DNA of 64,000 bases, taken from NCBI RefSeq assembly GCF_022809115.1, contig NZ_JALGBH010000001.1:496001-560000 (forward strand). Reading direction: 5' to 3'. Numbering within the stretch: position 1 is the stretch's first letter; every line of letters starts with the position of its first letter. Shown here piece by piece: positions 17,989 through 27,253 of this stretch. The notes beneath the pieces are model-generated. The model saw only the letters and a program-made list of their open reading frames with translations. It ran no database searches and was not told the origin of the DNA. The DNA is from Pedobacter montanisoli (lineage in GTDB: Bacteria > Bacteroidota > Bacteroidia > Sphingobacteriales > Sphingobacteriaceae). Made by a program: the position numbers and the translations under genes.

Positions 17989-19287
17989 TTAATTGTATTT
18001 TCTGAAAACAGGTTTAATTACTTTTGATTTCAGGTATTCGTTAATATCACCGTCAACCGCTTTTTTGATAACCTCTAATGAGTTTCTTACAGCGTTTAAA
18101 GTTAATTCTAACTCTTCTTGCTGATGTGCATAAGAAAGCGCTAAGTAAGGCATTAACACGCCATTGCTAACCATTTCCTGTGCATATAAAGTTCTTAAAG
18201 GCAACGATACATTACCATTATTATCTTTAACCACATAATTTGGTGAACAGGCATAACCCTCAACCATAAAATTATGTTCAAGGCCCAGATCTTTAGCTAT
18301 ATTATTCATTCCTGTCTTAAGCTGCTCTCCAAATTGCCAGAAATGATTAACCACATTATCTCTTTGTAATATTTCTACTGTTTTAATAAAGGCTCCTAAT
18401 GCGCTCATTTCAGCACCATGGGTAGTAGAGGTCAGAAATAATCTTTCTGCTCCTTCTTCTAAAATACCACCTATCTTCATAATCTCGCGTTTACCACCCA
18501 AAGCCGCTACTGCAAACCCATTAGCCATCGCTTTTCCGAATGTGCAAAGATCTGGCTCGATGTTAAAATAAGTCTGTGCACCCCGAAGATCCCAACGAAA
18601 ACCGGTAATCATTTCATCGATAATAAACACGGCGCCATTTTGATGGCATAACGACTTAACCTGATGCAGGAAATCATTCTGAGGTTCAACTGTTGTAGTA
18701 GCTTCTAACATTACCGCAGCAATTTCTCCAGGATATTTATCAAATAATTCGTGTAGAGAAGCAATATTATTATAATTAAATCTTAATGTATATTTTCCTC
18801 CTTCTTCAGGAATACCTCTATCCATTACTGTTGAACCAATAAACCAATCATCAAAAGAAAAGAATGGTTGTTCTGCCGGAATAGCGATATATTTTTTCCC
18901 GGTATAGGCTCTGGCCAGTTTAACAGCCGCAGTTGTAACTGTTGAACCGTGTTTAGCAAATTTAACCATCTCTACAGCCGGAATAAGATCTGTTATCAAC
19001 TCTGCTGCACGAAGTTCAGTAATAGAAGCTCTTGTAAGGTTATTGCCTTTCATTATCTCCTGATAACATGCATCTGCTATTTCTTTATTTCCATAGCCTA
19101 TATTTACTGAACGAAGTCCCATGCCATAATCCAGATATTTTTTACCATTCGGATCATACACATAAGCCCCTTCTCCACGCTCTAATATTGAAGGTGCGTT
19201 TGAGGGAAATTGATCATCACCTCTTGAGTAGGTATGCGCTCCTCCGGGTATAAGATCATGCAATTTTTTTGAATATTGTTCGTCCAT
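17989..19287 (-). CDS. Class III PLP aminotransferase, glutamate-1-semialdehyde aminomutase-like
   Basis: This 432-residue fold-type I PLP enzyme begins like GSA aminomutase (LIPGGAHTYSRG near 12-23). Asp224 (FIIDEMITGFRW) and the PLP lysine Lys252 (FGKAMANG) are in place. Where haem-pathway GSAM has SGTEA, this protein reads GSTVT (114-118), so the conserved Glu is missing. The two facts together favour an aminotransferase or aminomutase on a sugar or keto acid rather than tetrapyrrole synthesis. It lies between the cytidylyltransferase and the SDR, a place not occupied in the Campylobacter locus, and may add an amino group to the nonulosonate or its precursor. Confidence 0.8.
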   Translation of the reverse strand: MDEQYSKKLHDLIPGGAHTYSRGDDQFPSNAPSILERGEGAYVYDPNGKKYLDYGMGLRSVNIGYGNKEIADACYQEIMKGNNLTRASITELRAAELITDLIPAVEMVKFAKHGSTVTTAAVKLARAYTGKKYIAIPAEQPFFSFDDWFIGSTVMDRGIPEEGGKYTLRFNYNNIASLHELFDKYPGEIAAVMLEATTTVEPQNDFLHQVKSLCHQNGAVFIIDEMITGFRWDLRGAQTYFNIEPDLCTFGKAMANGFAVAALGGKREIMKIGGILEEGAERLFLTSTTHGAEMSALGAFIKTVEILQRDNVVNHFWQFGEQLKTGMNNIAKDLGLEHNFMVEGYACSPNYVVKDNNGNVSLPLRTLYAQEMVSNGVLMPYLALSYAHQQEELELTLNAVRNSLEVIKKAVDGDINEYLKSKVIKPVFRKYN

Positions 19288-19288
19288 A

Positions 19289-20041
19289 TTATTGTTCCTC
19301 GTTTTTTTGCTTATTAAAGTTTGCCCAATACGTTTCGTTCAGGCCTTTATTTATATTTTGCCAGCTGTTTTTAATAATCTCACACACCAGCTCTGCATCG
19401 CTTATGTCAATTATCTTATTTCCTATGTGAGTAATCACTTCTTTAAAAAAAGTAGCATCATCTTCATAGTCAAGAGTCATTCTCAGGTCTGTTGCCTGTT
19501 CATAGCCAGTTATTTCTATGATTTCTGTATTTCCTTTTTCAAAAATTTTTCCCCAGCCTGTTTCTAGCTTTGAAAGCTCTTTACCTGTAAGGCATTTTTC
19601 CAGAAAATCTGCCCGATATCCCATAACATTCATGCCTAAGGGTAATCCTTTAGTCTGTGCAATTTCTCTGCCTTGTTGAAGCTTTTCTATTACTTTTACT
19701 GCGGCTTCTGTTGAGCATAAAATATCATCTCCGTCAATTGAAATAATATATTCTATGTTATTTGCTCTTGCACATTCAAGATGTCTGAGCGGTATATTTT
19801 CATCAGATCCATAAAATACCGAAACCTCATCTCCAGAAAAAACTTGTTCAAATGTTTTGTTTTCCGGGCTAACTGATGTCGTAATGAAGATCTTTAATAC
19901 TCCGTTTTTAATTTCTTCTTTAAACTGATGAGCATACCTGTTGGTAAGCCATTTAATAAATGGTTGTCCGGCAGCTTCTATTAAGTGCTTTTGCGAAAGC
20001 CTGGTTGATCCTAATCTGGCTGTAACAAATAAACCTACCAT
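19289..20041 (-). CDS. SpsF-like cytidylyltransferase (probable CMP-nonulosonate synthetase)
   Basis: The N-terminus has the pattern VTARLGSTRLSQKHL (6-20), typical of the SpsF branch of the acylneuraminate cytidylyltransferase superfamily, rather than the PARGGSKG pattern of NeuA. SIDGDDIL further on is the metal-binding Asp region. It is the only cytidylyltransferase in the locus, so it most likely activates the nonulosonic acid with CTP before transfer. The 250-residue length fits a single domain. It overlaps the dehydrogenase start by 1 base and sits 1 base from the aminotransferase. Confidence 0.75.
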   Translation of the reverse strand: MVGLFVTARLGSTRLSQKHLIEAAGQPFIKWLTNRYAHQFKEEIKNGVLKIFITTSVSPENKTFEQVFSGDEVSVFYGSDENIPLRHLECARANNIEYIISIDGDDILCSTEAAVKVIEKLQQGREIAQTKGLPLGMNVMGYRADFLEKCLTGKELSKLETGWGKIFEKGNTEIIEITGYEQATDLRMTLDYEDDATFFKEVITHIGNKIIDISDAELVCEIIKNSWQNINKGLNETYWANFNKQKNEEQ

Positions 20042-21060
20042 TACAGTGTTTGAATTTGGTTTTCGTTATCTGATTTCTCTACAGCATATAATATCTTTAA
20101 AACGTCATGGTCTTTTTCCAAAGAATTTGGAAAAGATATCTTTTTGGCTGCCGCTTTAAAGAAAGCATCCATTTCGTCTATATACATCTGTTCAGTAATG
20201 TTTTTATTATACCCATCCTGAGCTGCCACAGTATCGTAATTGATGATCTCCCAATCGCCTTTTAGCGGATCAAAGATTTTAATACAGTTATCATCCCAGT
20301 TCCAATATAATTGTTTCTGATCTCCATTTATCACCATTCTTCTGGTAGCATATCTGGATACCACATCTACAGATAAATTAAAGATCATTGAATTATAATC
20401 CATTAGCAGATTGTAGGTATCATCAATATCTGAAGCGCCATCTATATCAATAGCTTTCTTAAAAAAGCCCACTACTCTGCTCGGAATACCTAATAGTAGC
20501 GTAATCCAGGTTAGTTCAAAGGGAACGATTTCTCTACCGCCACCTGTTTCTTTTTGGGAAACGTAATAATCGCTTACAGCTTCGTAGGTATGCCAGTCAG
20601 GCAAATACTGACCTGAATGGTAAAGAAAATTAGAAATCTTACCAAGCTCATTATTCTTTACGATCTCTGATATTTTCTTGATAGCCGGGTGAAAATGTAA
20701 GGTACATGAGGGTGCCAAAAGCACATCTTTTTTATTCGCTTCTGCTATCATCTGATCAAAATCGGTATCCACTACACTTGCTTCTATAAATGCTGGAATG
20801 CTCAATTCTATCGCTTTTTTCATGTAAATATGATGCACATCAGGTGGTACAGAAATTACAAAAGCATCAATTTTATTTTCACTTAATACTTTTTCGAAAT
20901 TGTCTGTAGTGGCAATTCCATATTCTCCCGCTGCCTGATTTCTTCTACTCTCTTTTAAATCAAAGCCTATAATATTTTTTATGCCCAGAGCCTGAAGATT
21001 TCTTACCCTTCTCTTGCCCATAGAACCCAAACCTATTATCAAAACAAAATTTTCCATCAT
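20041..21060 (-). CDS. Gfo/Idh/MocA family dehydrogenase (PtmF position)
   Basis: This 339-residue two-domain NAD(P)-dependent oxidoreductase has LIIGLGSMGKRR at 7-18 for nucleotide binding and the substrate-binding ISVPPDVH region near 89-96. Two adjacent Met codons offer starts at 21060 or 21057. The gene lies between the CBS-nucleotidyltransferase and the cytidylyltransferase, where Campylobacter has ptmF. The family commonly oxidises or isomerises sugar hydroxyls, and the exact substrate is unknown. It differs from the WbpB-like Gfo/Idh protein at 28386 both in sequence and in pathway. Confidence 0.78.
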   Translation of the reverse strand: MMENFVLIIGLGSMGKRRVRNLQALGIKNIIGFDLKESRRNQAAGEYGIATTDNFEKVLSENKIDAFVISVPPDVHHIYMKKAIELSIPAFIEASVVDTDFDQMIAEANKKDVLLAPSCTLHFHPAIKKISEIVKNNELGKISNFLYHSGQYLPDWHTYEAVSDYYVSQKETGGGREIVPFELTWITLLLGIPSRVVGFFKKAIDIDGASDIDDTYNLLMDYNSMIFNLSVDVVSRYATRRMVINGDQKQLYWNWDDNCIKIFDPLKGDWEIINYDTVAAQDGYNKNITEQMYIDEMDAFFKAAAKKISFPNSLEKDHDVLKILYAVEKSDNENQIQTL

Positions 21061-22112
21061 TAAAGTCTTAAGTGTTTTATATCTTCCTGTGCTTTTTTAA
21101 AGTCTTCGTGTTTACCAATATCTAACCAGTAGCCATTTATAGGATAAGTAACTAATTTTAAATTCATCTCCAATATTTTATCCATTAAGTCTGTAATGTC
21201 AAAGAATTTATTTTGCGGAATAAGCTTTAACAAATGTTTCTTAAGGATATAAATTCCTGCATTGGAGTAATATGTATATCTTGGTTTTTCTTTAAGGGAT
21301 CTTACCTCGCTGCCCTCTCCAAGCTCAAGTACAGCATAAGGTACATCTACATGATAAGTTGTAGCTGCTACTGCCATGTCGGCTCCAGAATCGCGATATG
21401 TTTTAAAGAAATCCACAAAATCTATATTGGTCAACAGATCGCTGTTCATAACGATGATATCATCATTTTCTACATTATCTACCAATAAAATGGATCCTAT
21501 TGTACCCAAAGGCATTTCTTCTTTCAGGTAATTGATCCGGACTCCTTTTCCGGTTCCGGTTCCAAAGTATTCTTCTATTTGCTCTCCTAAATAGTTAATA
21601 CTGATATTTATTTTTTCTATACCTACATTAATAAGTCGATCTATGTTATACTCTATAATAGGCTTTTCGCCTACTTTTAACAAAGGTTTAGGCGTGTCTT
21701 CGGTTAAAGGTCTTAAACGCTTACCCTCACCACCAGCCATAATCACAGCATCTGCAAGAATAATCGACTTCCTTGTTCTGAAACTTAAAATATCTACTAT
21801 AATCTTTTCCTGATTTACAATAGGAATTACCTTGAGCATATTTTTTCTGAAATTCTCTATTTCAGACAAGGGATAGTTTCCTTCTTCTATATAAACCGGA
21901 TGTGCTTGTACAAAATCTAATAAACGATTAGAAAAATCCAGACCTTTAATAAAACCTCTTCTCAGATCTCCATCAGTTAATGACCCCAACAGCTTTTTAT
22001 TGGTATCTGTAACAAATAAAATCGAATCGGGAGCAATTTCATCTAACTTGATTAATGCTTCTCTCACAGATTGGGTCTGATCAATGGTATGTCTTGCTAC
22101 TATTTCTTTCAT
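21060..22112 (-). CDS. CBS-domain sugar-phosphate nucleotidyltransferase (PtmE-like)
   Basis: Residues 1-115 form a CBS pair (second half of the first CBS: GSLTDGDLRRG at 43-53). This is fused to a sugar-nucleotide transferase domain with the NTP loop GGEGKRLRPLT at 127-137 and TPKPLL. The same fusion occurs in PtmE, which makes GDP-GlcNAc/GDP-GlcN for CMP-legionaminic acid in Campylobacter. A GDP-sugar branch is thus likely here. The CBS pair may bind an adenylate or nucleotide and tune activity. It overlaps the NeuC-like gene by 4 bases. Confidence 0.85.
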   Translation of the reverse strand: MKEIVARHTIDQTQSVREALIKLDEIAPDSILFVTDTNKKLLGSLTDGDLRRGFIKGLDFSNRLLDFVQAHPVYIEEGNYPLSEIENFRKNMLKVIPIVNQEKIIVDILSFRTRKSIILADAVIMAGGEGKRLRPLTEDTPKPLLKVGEKPIIEYNIDRLINVGIEKINISINYLGEQIEEYFGTGTGKGVRINYLKEEMPLGTIGSILLVDNVENDDIIVMNSDLLTNIDFVDFFKTYRDSGADMAVAATTYHVDVPYAVLELGEGSEVRSLKEKPRYTYYSNAGIYILKKHLLKLIPQNKFFDITDLMDKILEMNLKLVTYPINGYWLDIGKHEDFKKAQEDIKHLRL

Positions 22113-23260
22113 ACTTTATCATAAAAGGTTTTAGCTCCTGGCTTATGGTTCAATTTTTCTTTTAACAGGTTGTAAATTCTTTCTGCGGTATTTCCATTAC
22201 CATAAGGATTGATTATAGTACTTTCCCCTTTTTTATGTTGCTTAACCTGGTCAAATGCATGGATAATAGCTGAAGAACTAACCGTGCAATTGATTACACT
22301 TGATGCCTGTATTCTTCCTCTTTGCCTTTCGCCAATGTTGATGGTTAATATACCCAGTGAAGGAGCTTCTATAATTCCACTAGAGCTATTACCAACAATA
22401 GCATCACAACATTTTAACAACGAAAGAAATTTAAATGATCCTAAGGAAGTAAATGCAACTGCATGATCGGGATTGTTTTTTACGTATTCATCTATCATCT
22501 GGTTGATAATTCTCCCGTCTGAGTCTGCATTGGCTTTGGTAAATACAAACAGGCTTTCCTGTTGTTGGTTTATTGCTGTTAAAAGCTCTTCAAATTGTTC
22601 TTTAGAGCTTTTTCCTGCCAGCGTTTCCGGATGAAATGTGATCTGGTAATTATGCTTTTTAAAAGTTATACCCAGTTCTTTTTCTAATTCCTGTCTGCTT
22701 AAGGTCTGCTGATTAACAATATTATCTAGGCCTATGGCACCAACATTAAATACCCTACCGGGTTCTTCACCCATTTGTATAACTCTGTTTCTATATTCTT
22801 CGGTTGAGGTAAAATGTAAATAACTTAATTTGGTAATGGCATGTCTTATAGCATCGTCATATGCTCCCTCTGTTATTTCCCCACCGTGTAGATGTATAAT
22901 AGGGATTTTAAATATACTTGCCGCAGCTGCAACGGCTAACATTTCATACCTGTCTCCTAAAATAACAATAGCATCTGGTTTTAATTGCGTAAATGCATCT
23001 GCGTACCCTATCATTCCCAGGCCCATAGATTTCACTATGCCAGGGTCAGTGTCTGCCGATAGAAGCATTTCAACTTTACTGTCTATCGTAAAGCCATCAT
23101 CTTCTATATGTTTATAAGTCAATCCAAATTCGGGAGAAAGATGCGCTCCTGTAGCCAAAATCTGAAGTGCATAGTCATTCCCTTCGCTGATCTTTCTCAT
23201 CAAAGGTTTTAACAGACCGTATTCTGCCCTTGTTGCTGTTATTACACAAACTTTTCTCAT
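22109..23260 (-). CDS. legG: NDP-sugar hydrolysing 2-epimerase (NeuC/LegG family)
   Basis: This 383-residue GT-B-fold enzyme starts MRKVCVITATRAEYG, typical of the hydrolysing epimerases. GDRYEM and HLHGGEITEGAYDD follow, as does the SSSGIIEAPSLG nucleotide-binding region. NeuC makes ManNAc from UDP-GlcNAc. In a set with LegB, LegC and LegH types, the LegG reaction is expected: release of 2,4-diacetamido-2,4,6-trideoxymannose from the nucleotide sugar. It overlaps the NeuB-like gene start by 4 bases. Confidence 0.88.
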   Translation of the reverse strand: MRKVCVITATRAEYGLLKPLMRKISEGNDYALQILATGAHLSPEFGLTYKHIEDDGFTIDSKVEMLLSADTDPGIVKSMGLGMIGYADAFTQLKPDAIVILGDRYEMLAVAAAASIFKIPIIHLHGGEITEGAYDDAIRHAITKLSYLHFTSTEEYRNRVIQMGEEPGRVFNVGAIGLDNIVNQQTLSRQELEKELGITFKKHNYQITFHPETLAGKSSKEQFEELLTAINQQQESLFVFTKANADSDGRIINQMIDEYVKNNPDHAVAFTSLGSFKFLSLLKCCDAIVGNSSSGIIEAPSLGILTINIGERQRGRIQASSVINCTVSSSAIIHAFDQVKQHKKGESTIINPYGNGNTAERIYNLLKEKLNHKPGAKTFYDKV

Positions 23261-24273
23261 TTCAGCTTTATTAGGTCATCTGCTAAAAAGTCAAATGCCG
23301 CTTCTTTACCTATAATTTGATCCCACTGCATAGGAGATATACCTTCTCCCGGTCTTTTAACGGTCAGATTTTCTTCGGTAAAAATCTCTCCTTTTTTAAT
23401 ATCTTTTTTAGCCACGATGCTTTTGCGGGCTATTCCTATATTTTTTAATTCTGATTTACTGGGCTCTTTAAGTCCTGAGCCTGAAACAGCTGCTTCTATA
23501 TTTCTTATGGCTTTAACCATAGCAGCTAATTCATGCGGTTCTAATGACGCCGCATGATCTGGGCCTTCCATTGATTTATCAAGGGTAAAATGTTTCTCAA
23601 CAATAGTTGCACCCAAAGCTACTGATGCAATAGGTACCTCTATACCTAATGTATGGTCTGAGTAACCTATCCGTGTACCAAAAGTACTCCCGATGCTTAG
23701 CATGGCTTTAAGGTTTACATCATCCATTGGGGTTGGATATTCTGTATTGCAATGCAAAATGGTTATTCTATCTTTAGTTATACCATTTTCAGTAAACACC
23801 TGCAACGCTGCTTGTATTTCATCCATGGTAGCCATGCCTGTAGATAAAATAACTTCTTTAAATAATTTAGCAGCTTTGCGTAAATAAGGTAAATTGGTGA
23901 TCTCTCCTGAAGGTATTTTTACCAATTCAAGACCAAGGTCTTTTAAATACTGAAGTGAGCCTAAGTCAAAAGCTGTTGAGAAAAATTTGATCTGCTTGCT
24001 TTGACAATACTTTATCAATTCTTCGTGATCTTTGGTTGAGAGTTCCAGTTTTTTCAGCATCTGCAATTGTGTATCACTTGCATTTCCTGTATTCTGTACC
24101 TGATATTCGGCTTTTTTTGCATCTTTTGACACCAAAGCCTCTGCTTTAAATGTTTGGAATTTCACATAATCAACTCCAGCATTAACAGCCGCATCTACCA
24201 GCTTTAACGCATTTTCAAATGAACCGTTATGATTTACACCTGCTTCAGCAATTATCACCGTATGTTTCTTCAT
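23257..24273 (-). CDS. legI: Nonulosonic acid synthase (NeuB/LegI family)
   Basis: A TIM-barrel synthase domain starts with IIAEAGVNHNGS, then YVKFQTFKAE and KIPSGEITNLP. A C-terminal SAF/antifreeze-like domain runs from about residue 280 (KKDIKKGEIFTEENL, KRPGEGISP). Such enzymes condense phosphoenolpyruvate with a 2-acetamido mannose-type sugar to a nine-carbon ulosonic acid. The LegB/LegC/LegH/LegG companions make legionaminic acid or an isomer the likely product, rather than N-acetylneuraminate. The 338-residue length is usual. Confidence 0.93.
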   Translation of the reverse strand: MKKHTVIIAEAGVNHNGSFENALKLVDAAVNAGVDYVKFQTFKAEALVSKDAKKAEYQVQNTGNASDTQLQMLKKLELSTKDHEELIKYCQSKQIKFFSTAFDLGSLQYLKDLGLELVKIPSGEITNLPYLRKAAKLFKEVILSTGMATMDEIQAALQVFTENGITKDRITILHCNTEYPTPMDDVNLKAMLSIGSTFGTRIGYSDHTLGIEVPIASVALGATIVEKHFTLDKSMEGPDHAASLEPHELAAMVKAIRNIEAAVSGSGLKEPSKSELKNIGIARKSIVAKKDIKKGEIFTEENLTVKRPGEGISPMQWDQIIGKEAAFDFLADDLIKLK

Positions 24274-24293
24274 CCTTAATTTATTTAGCCGTA

Positions 24294-24902
24294 TTACCCT
24301 GTATAAATCCCTTTACTGTTAATATTCTTTATCACAGTTATACCTGCGCCTACAATTACTTCATCTGTAACTATAATCTGATTTGCCAACGTTGCATTAC
24401 TCCCCATAAAAACATCATCTCCTATTTTACAATTGCCATTTAATACAGCTGCTGTTGAAATATGACAATGATTACCCACTACGGTATCATGCTCTATCAA
24501 TGCCTTAGTGTTTATAATGCAATTATAACCAACAGTTACTGCTGAGTTTATCATGGCATCATGCATAACAATGGTTCCTTTTCCTATACTTGCATGTTTT
24601 GAAACATAGGCCCTTGGTGAAATCACCGTGGCTAAGTTTAATTCGTTTGCAACAAGGTTATGGTAGATGTTTCTTCTTACTGCACTGCTTTTGATCTGAC
24701 CTACGGTAATTAAAAAAGAGCATTTTTTGAATTTTAATATATCTTCATCGGTTCCTATAATATCGTAAGACAGTATTTTATTTCCTGTCAGTTCTTTTTT
24801 ATCTAAAATCCCGATAATATTAAACTCTTCTGTATATTCAATTACATCTATGCACGATTTACAATGCCCTCCCCCACCTATTAAAATCAAATCTTTTTTC
24901 AT
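24294..24902 (-). CDS. NeuD/PglD-type sugar N-acetyltransferase (LegH role)
   Basis: This 202-residue protein has an N-terminal Rossmann-like domain (LILIGGGGHCKS at 5-16) and a C-terminal left-handed beta-helix of hexapeptide repeats. The segment IEHDTVVGNH contains the His used as base in PglD. PglD-like enzymes acetylate the 4-amino group that the upstream aminotransferase adds. Its position straight after the LegC-like gene supports the LegH step. O-acetylation of the final sugar, as by NeuD/NeuO types, is an alternative. Confidence 0.82.
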   Translation of the reverse strand: MKKDLILIGGGGHCKSCIDVIEYTEEFNIIGILDKKELTGNKILSYDIIGTDEDILKFKKCSFLITVGQIKSSAVRRNIYHNLVANELNLATVISPRAYVSKHASIGKGTIVMHDAMINSAVTVGYNCIINTKALIEHDTVVGNHCHISTAAVLNGNCKIGDDVFMGSNATLANQIIVTDEVIVGAGITVIKNINSKGIYTG

Positions 24903-24903
24903 C

Positions 24904-26058
24904 TTACAAAGGTCGGTAGCTACTTGGAATATTAACTATCCTTTCTGCAAGCCAAATACTGTTTTCTAATCCGTCATGCTGGCATTCCTGAAACATGGTA
25001 AGCTTATTCATTAATTGCCAGATTGGTCTTGTCATTACTCCATTGGCATTTGTATAGGTCAAAAATTCTTCTCTCTCTTCGCTATTATCCAAAAGGATTG
25101 CATTTAACCAGTAGTTAGATTTTGTATTTTCTATTTCTGTAACCAGTTGTATATTGTGCATTGCACAAAACTGACGGTATGCTTCTGTAAGTTCTCTTTT
25201 ATTTGCAATAAATGTATTGAGCTGCTCTAATTGTGCGCAGGCTAAAGCAGCATTTAAATTAGGCATACGATAGTTGTATCCAATAGCATCATGCACAAAT
25301 TCCCATTTATGGGGAACTTTCGCCTGCGTGCTTAAATGTTTTGCTCTTTTAGCCAGCTCTTCATCGTTGGTTACCAAAGCTCCACCACCTCCGCAGGTTA
25401 CCGTTTTATTTCCATTAAAACTAAATGTACCTATTTTACCTAATGTACCTGTGTGTTTACCTTTATAATAGCTGCCTAAGGATTCTGCAGCATCTTCAAT
25501 TAGAAATATATTCCATTCATTACAAATGGCAATCAACTCATCCATCCTGCATGGTAAACCAAAAGTATGCATAGGTACACATGCGGCAATTCTCTTCCCT
25601 GTCTTTTTGTTATAAGTAAAGCCGTCTGCCTTTTTTTCGGCATTTTGTACGAGAAATTGTTGCAAGGCTATTGGTGACATCCCCATAGTATCTCTATCCA
25701 CATCCACAAAGACCGGTTTAGCACCAATATAGCTGATTGCGTTAGCGGTAGCTATAAAGGTTAGGCTTTGGGAAAGAACCTCATCTCCAGGTTCGACACC
25801 AGCAAGTACTAAGGCTAAATGTAGAGCATTTGTTCCGTTTACAATTGCAATTGCATATTTTGCACCCGTAATATTGCACATCATTTCTTCAAAACGATTA
25901 ACGTATGCACCTACCGATGAAACAAAAGTTGAGTCTATGGCATCTGCAACGTATTTTTTTTCGTTTCCTAAAAACGAGGGAGCATGTAAGGGTATAAAAT
26001 CCTGGTTAGGAAATTTTTCTTTAATAAATGAGGTTAACTCCTGATATTTAGTCTCCAT
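24904..26058 (-). CDS. legC: DegT/DnrJ/EryC1 aminotransferase (LegC family)
   Basis: This 384-residue PLP enzyme has Asp189 (EDAAES) and the internal aldimine Lys218 (SFNGNKTVTCGGGG). The N-terminal HAPSFLGNE and VSSVGAYV patterns are those of LegC-type proteins. It should transaminate the 4-keto-6-deoxy sugar made by the LegB-like dehydratase just upstream (8-base gap), giving the 4-amino sugar. It is distinct from the second DegT protein at 30029. Confidence 0.9.
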   Translation of the reverse strand: METKYQELTSFIKEKFPNQDFIPLHAPSFLGNEKKYVADAIDSTFVSSVGAYVNRFEEMMCNITGAKYAIAIVNGTNALHLALVLAGVEPGDEVLSQSLTFIATANAISYIGAKPVFVDVDRDTMGMSPIALQQFLVQNAEKKADGFTYNKKTGKRIAACVPMHTFGLPCRMDELIAICNEWNIFLIEDAAESLGSYYKGKHTGTLGKIGTFSFNGNKTVTCGGGGALVTNDEELAKRAKHLSTQAKVPHKWEFVHDAIGYNYRMPNLNAALACAQLEQLNTFIANKRELTEAYRQFCAMHNIQLVTEIENTKSNYWLNAILLDNSEEREEFLTYTNANGVMTRPIWQLMNKLTMFQECQHDGLENSIWLAERIVNIPSSYRPL

Positions 26059-26065
26059 AAATCAT

Positions 26066-27253
26066 CTACATTTTTGCATCCAGATACTTGCCTGTTTCTT
26101 TGTGACCAAAATCAGGAATCATTTCATGAAATAAATCTACTATTTCTTCTTTATTCCATTTTCTAGCTCTTTTCATACCGTCTATTCTGTTTTCAAAATA
26201 CTGCAGTTTGTTTTGATCAAAAATGGCTTCATTTTTAATTACACCCAGATTATAGAATCTGTCTAAATCTAGAACTTCGTTATCTGTAAAGAACTCTTCA
26301 AAATCCTTTTCGCCAGTTGTATCGCTTTCTGTAAATAAGCACGGCCATTTACCCTGCTCTGGCATAGTATGAATTTTCTCTCTGGCCTCTTCTTCATCAT
26401 GGCATAGATAAGGTTCATAGCCCAGTTGTTTAAGATATTTTACAGCAATCTCTGCAAAGGTAATCAGGTGTAATTCTTCGCTTAGTTTTGGGAAAAAGAT
26501 ATCTCTGTTTTCACCAAAAATACATGACATTAAACACAGCTCTCCTGATTCTTTAGGTATTACAAAATAACGCTTAATATCATTTGGTGCAACAATAGGC
26601 TGGCGTTTTTGAATTCGCTGATTGAACCCATGCAACAATGATCCGTCAGAAAAAGCAACATTGGCAAAGCGGGCAGTTGAAATGTTTATTTCTAACGATT
26701 TACGCATCAGAAACATTTCCATAATGCGTTTGGAGGCCCCCATCATATTTACCGGATTTGCTGCTTTATCGGTTGAAACACAGAAATATTTTTTAGTACC
26801 TTTCGCTATAGACTGATTAATAGTTTTTTCTGTATTAAAAACATTTACATCAATCATACGCATTAAAGTATAGGGGTCTTTTTCTGATCTTACATGTTTC
26901 AAAGCCGACAAGTTAAGTACATAATCATATTCCCCGTCAGCTTCTATAAATGCATCGTATTCTATAGACCCGATATCTAATGCAAAGGTTTGAAAATCGC
27001 CACTGATATAGCCAAATGAGCTTCTTATATCTCTAACCAGTTCAACCATGTTATTTTCTGAGATATCAACCACATGCAATTTTCGCGGATTTCTTTTAAA
27101 AATCTCTTTAACTGTTGCCTGGCCAATTGAGCCCGCTCCACCTAAAACCAAAAAGCGGGAAGCATGCACAATAGACGCAAGTTCCTCCTCATTTTTTCTA
27201 ATATCTTCTACAAATAACTCCGCAGAGCGCCCAATAAGACTTAATATGTTCAT
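26066..27253 (-). CDS. legB: Soluble NDP-HexNAc 4,6-dehydratase (LegB family)
   Basis: This 395-residue SDR protein of the FlaA1/LegB type has GGAGSIGQ at 38-45, STDKA, and Met-x3-Lys (MMGASKR) in place of Tyr-x3-Lys. It has no membrane helices and carries an N-terminal extension and a long C-terminal region, which separates it from the shorter PseB proteins. LegB acts on GDP-GlcNAc in Campylobacter, and the PtmE-like gene in this operon supports GDP rather than UDP, by analogy. It is the first gene of the nonulosonic acid set and abuts the chain-length gene. Confidence 0.88.
   Translation of the reverse strand: MNILSLIGRSAELFVEDIRKNEEELASIVHASRFLVLGGAGSIGQATVKEIFKRNPRKLHVVDISENNMVELVRDIRSSFGYISGDFQTFALDIGSIEYDAFIEADGEYDYVLNLSALKHVRSEKDPYTLMRMIDVNVFNTEKTINQSIAKGTKKYFCVSTDKAANPVNMMGASKRIMEMFLMRKSLEINISTARFANVAFSDGSLLHGFNQRIQKRQPIVAPNDIKRYFVIPKESGELCLMSCIFGENRDIFFPKLSEELHLITFAEIAVKYLKQLGYEPYLCHDEEEAREKIHTMPEQGKWPCLFTESDTTGEKDFEEFFTDNEVLDLDRFYNLGVIKNEAIFDQNKLQYFENRIDGMKRARKWNKEEIVDLFHEMIPDFGHKETGKYLDAKM

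Noticed and set aside
19068..20159. Rightward frames over the aminotransferase and cytidylyltransferase genes
   Set aside because: They are short, have no family character and lie opposite clear enzymes.
26066..27253. Considered as PseB (pseudaminic acid pathway)
   Set aside because: The longer 395-residue form with a C-terminal extension, and the LegC, LegG and PtmE-like neighbours, fit the legionaminic route; no PseC, PseG or PseH set is seen.
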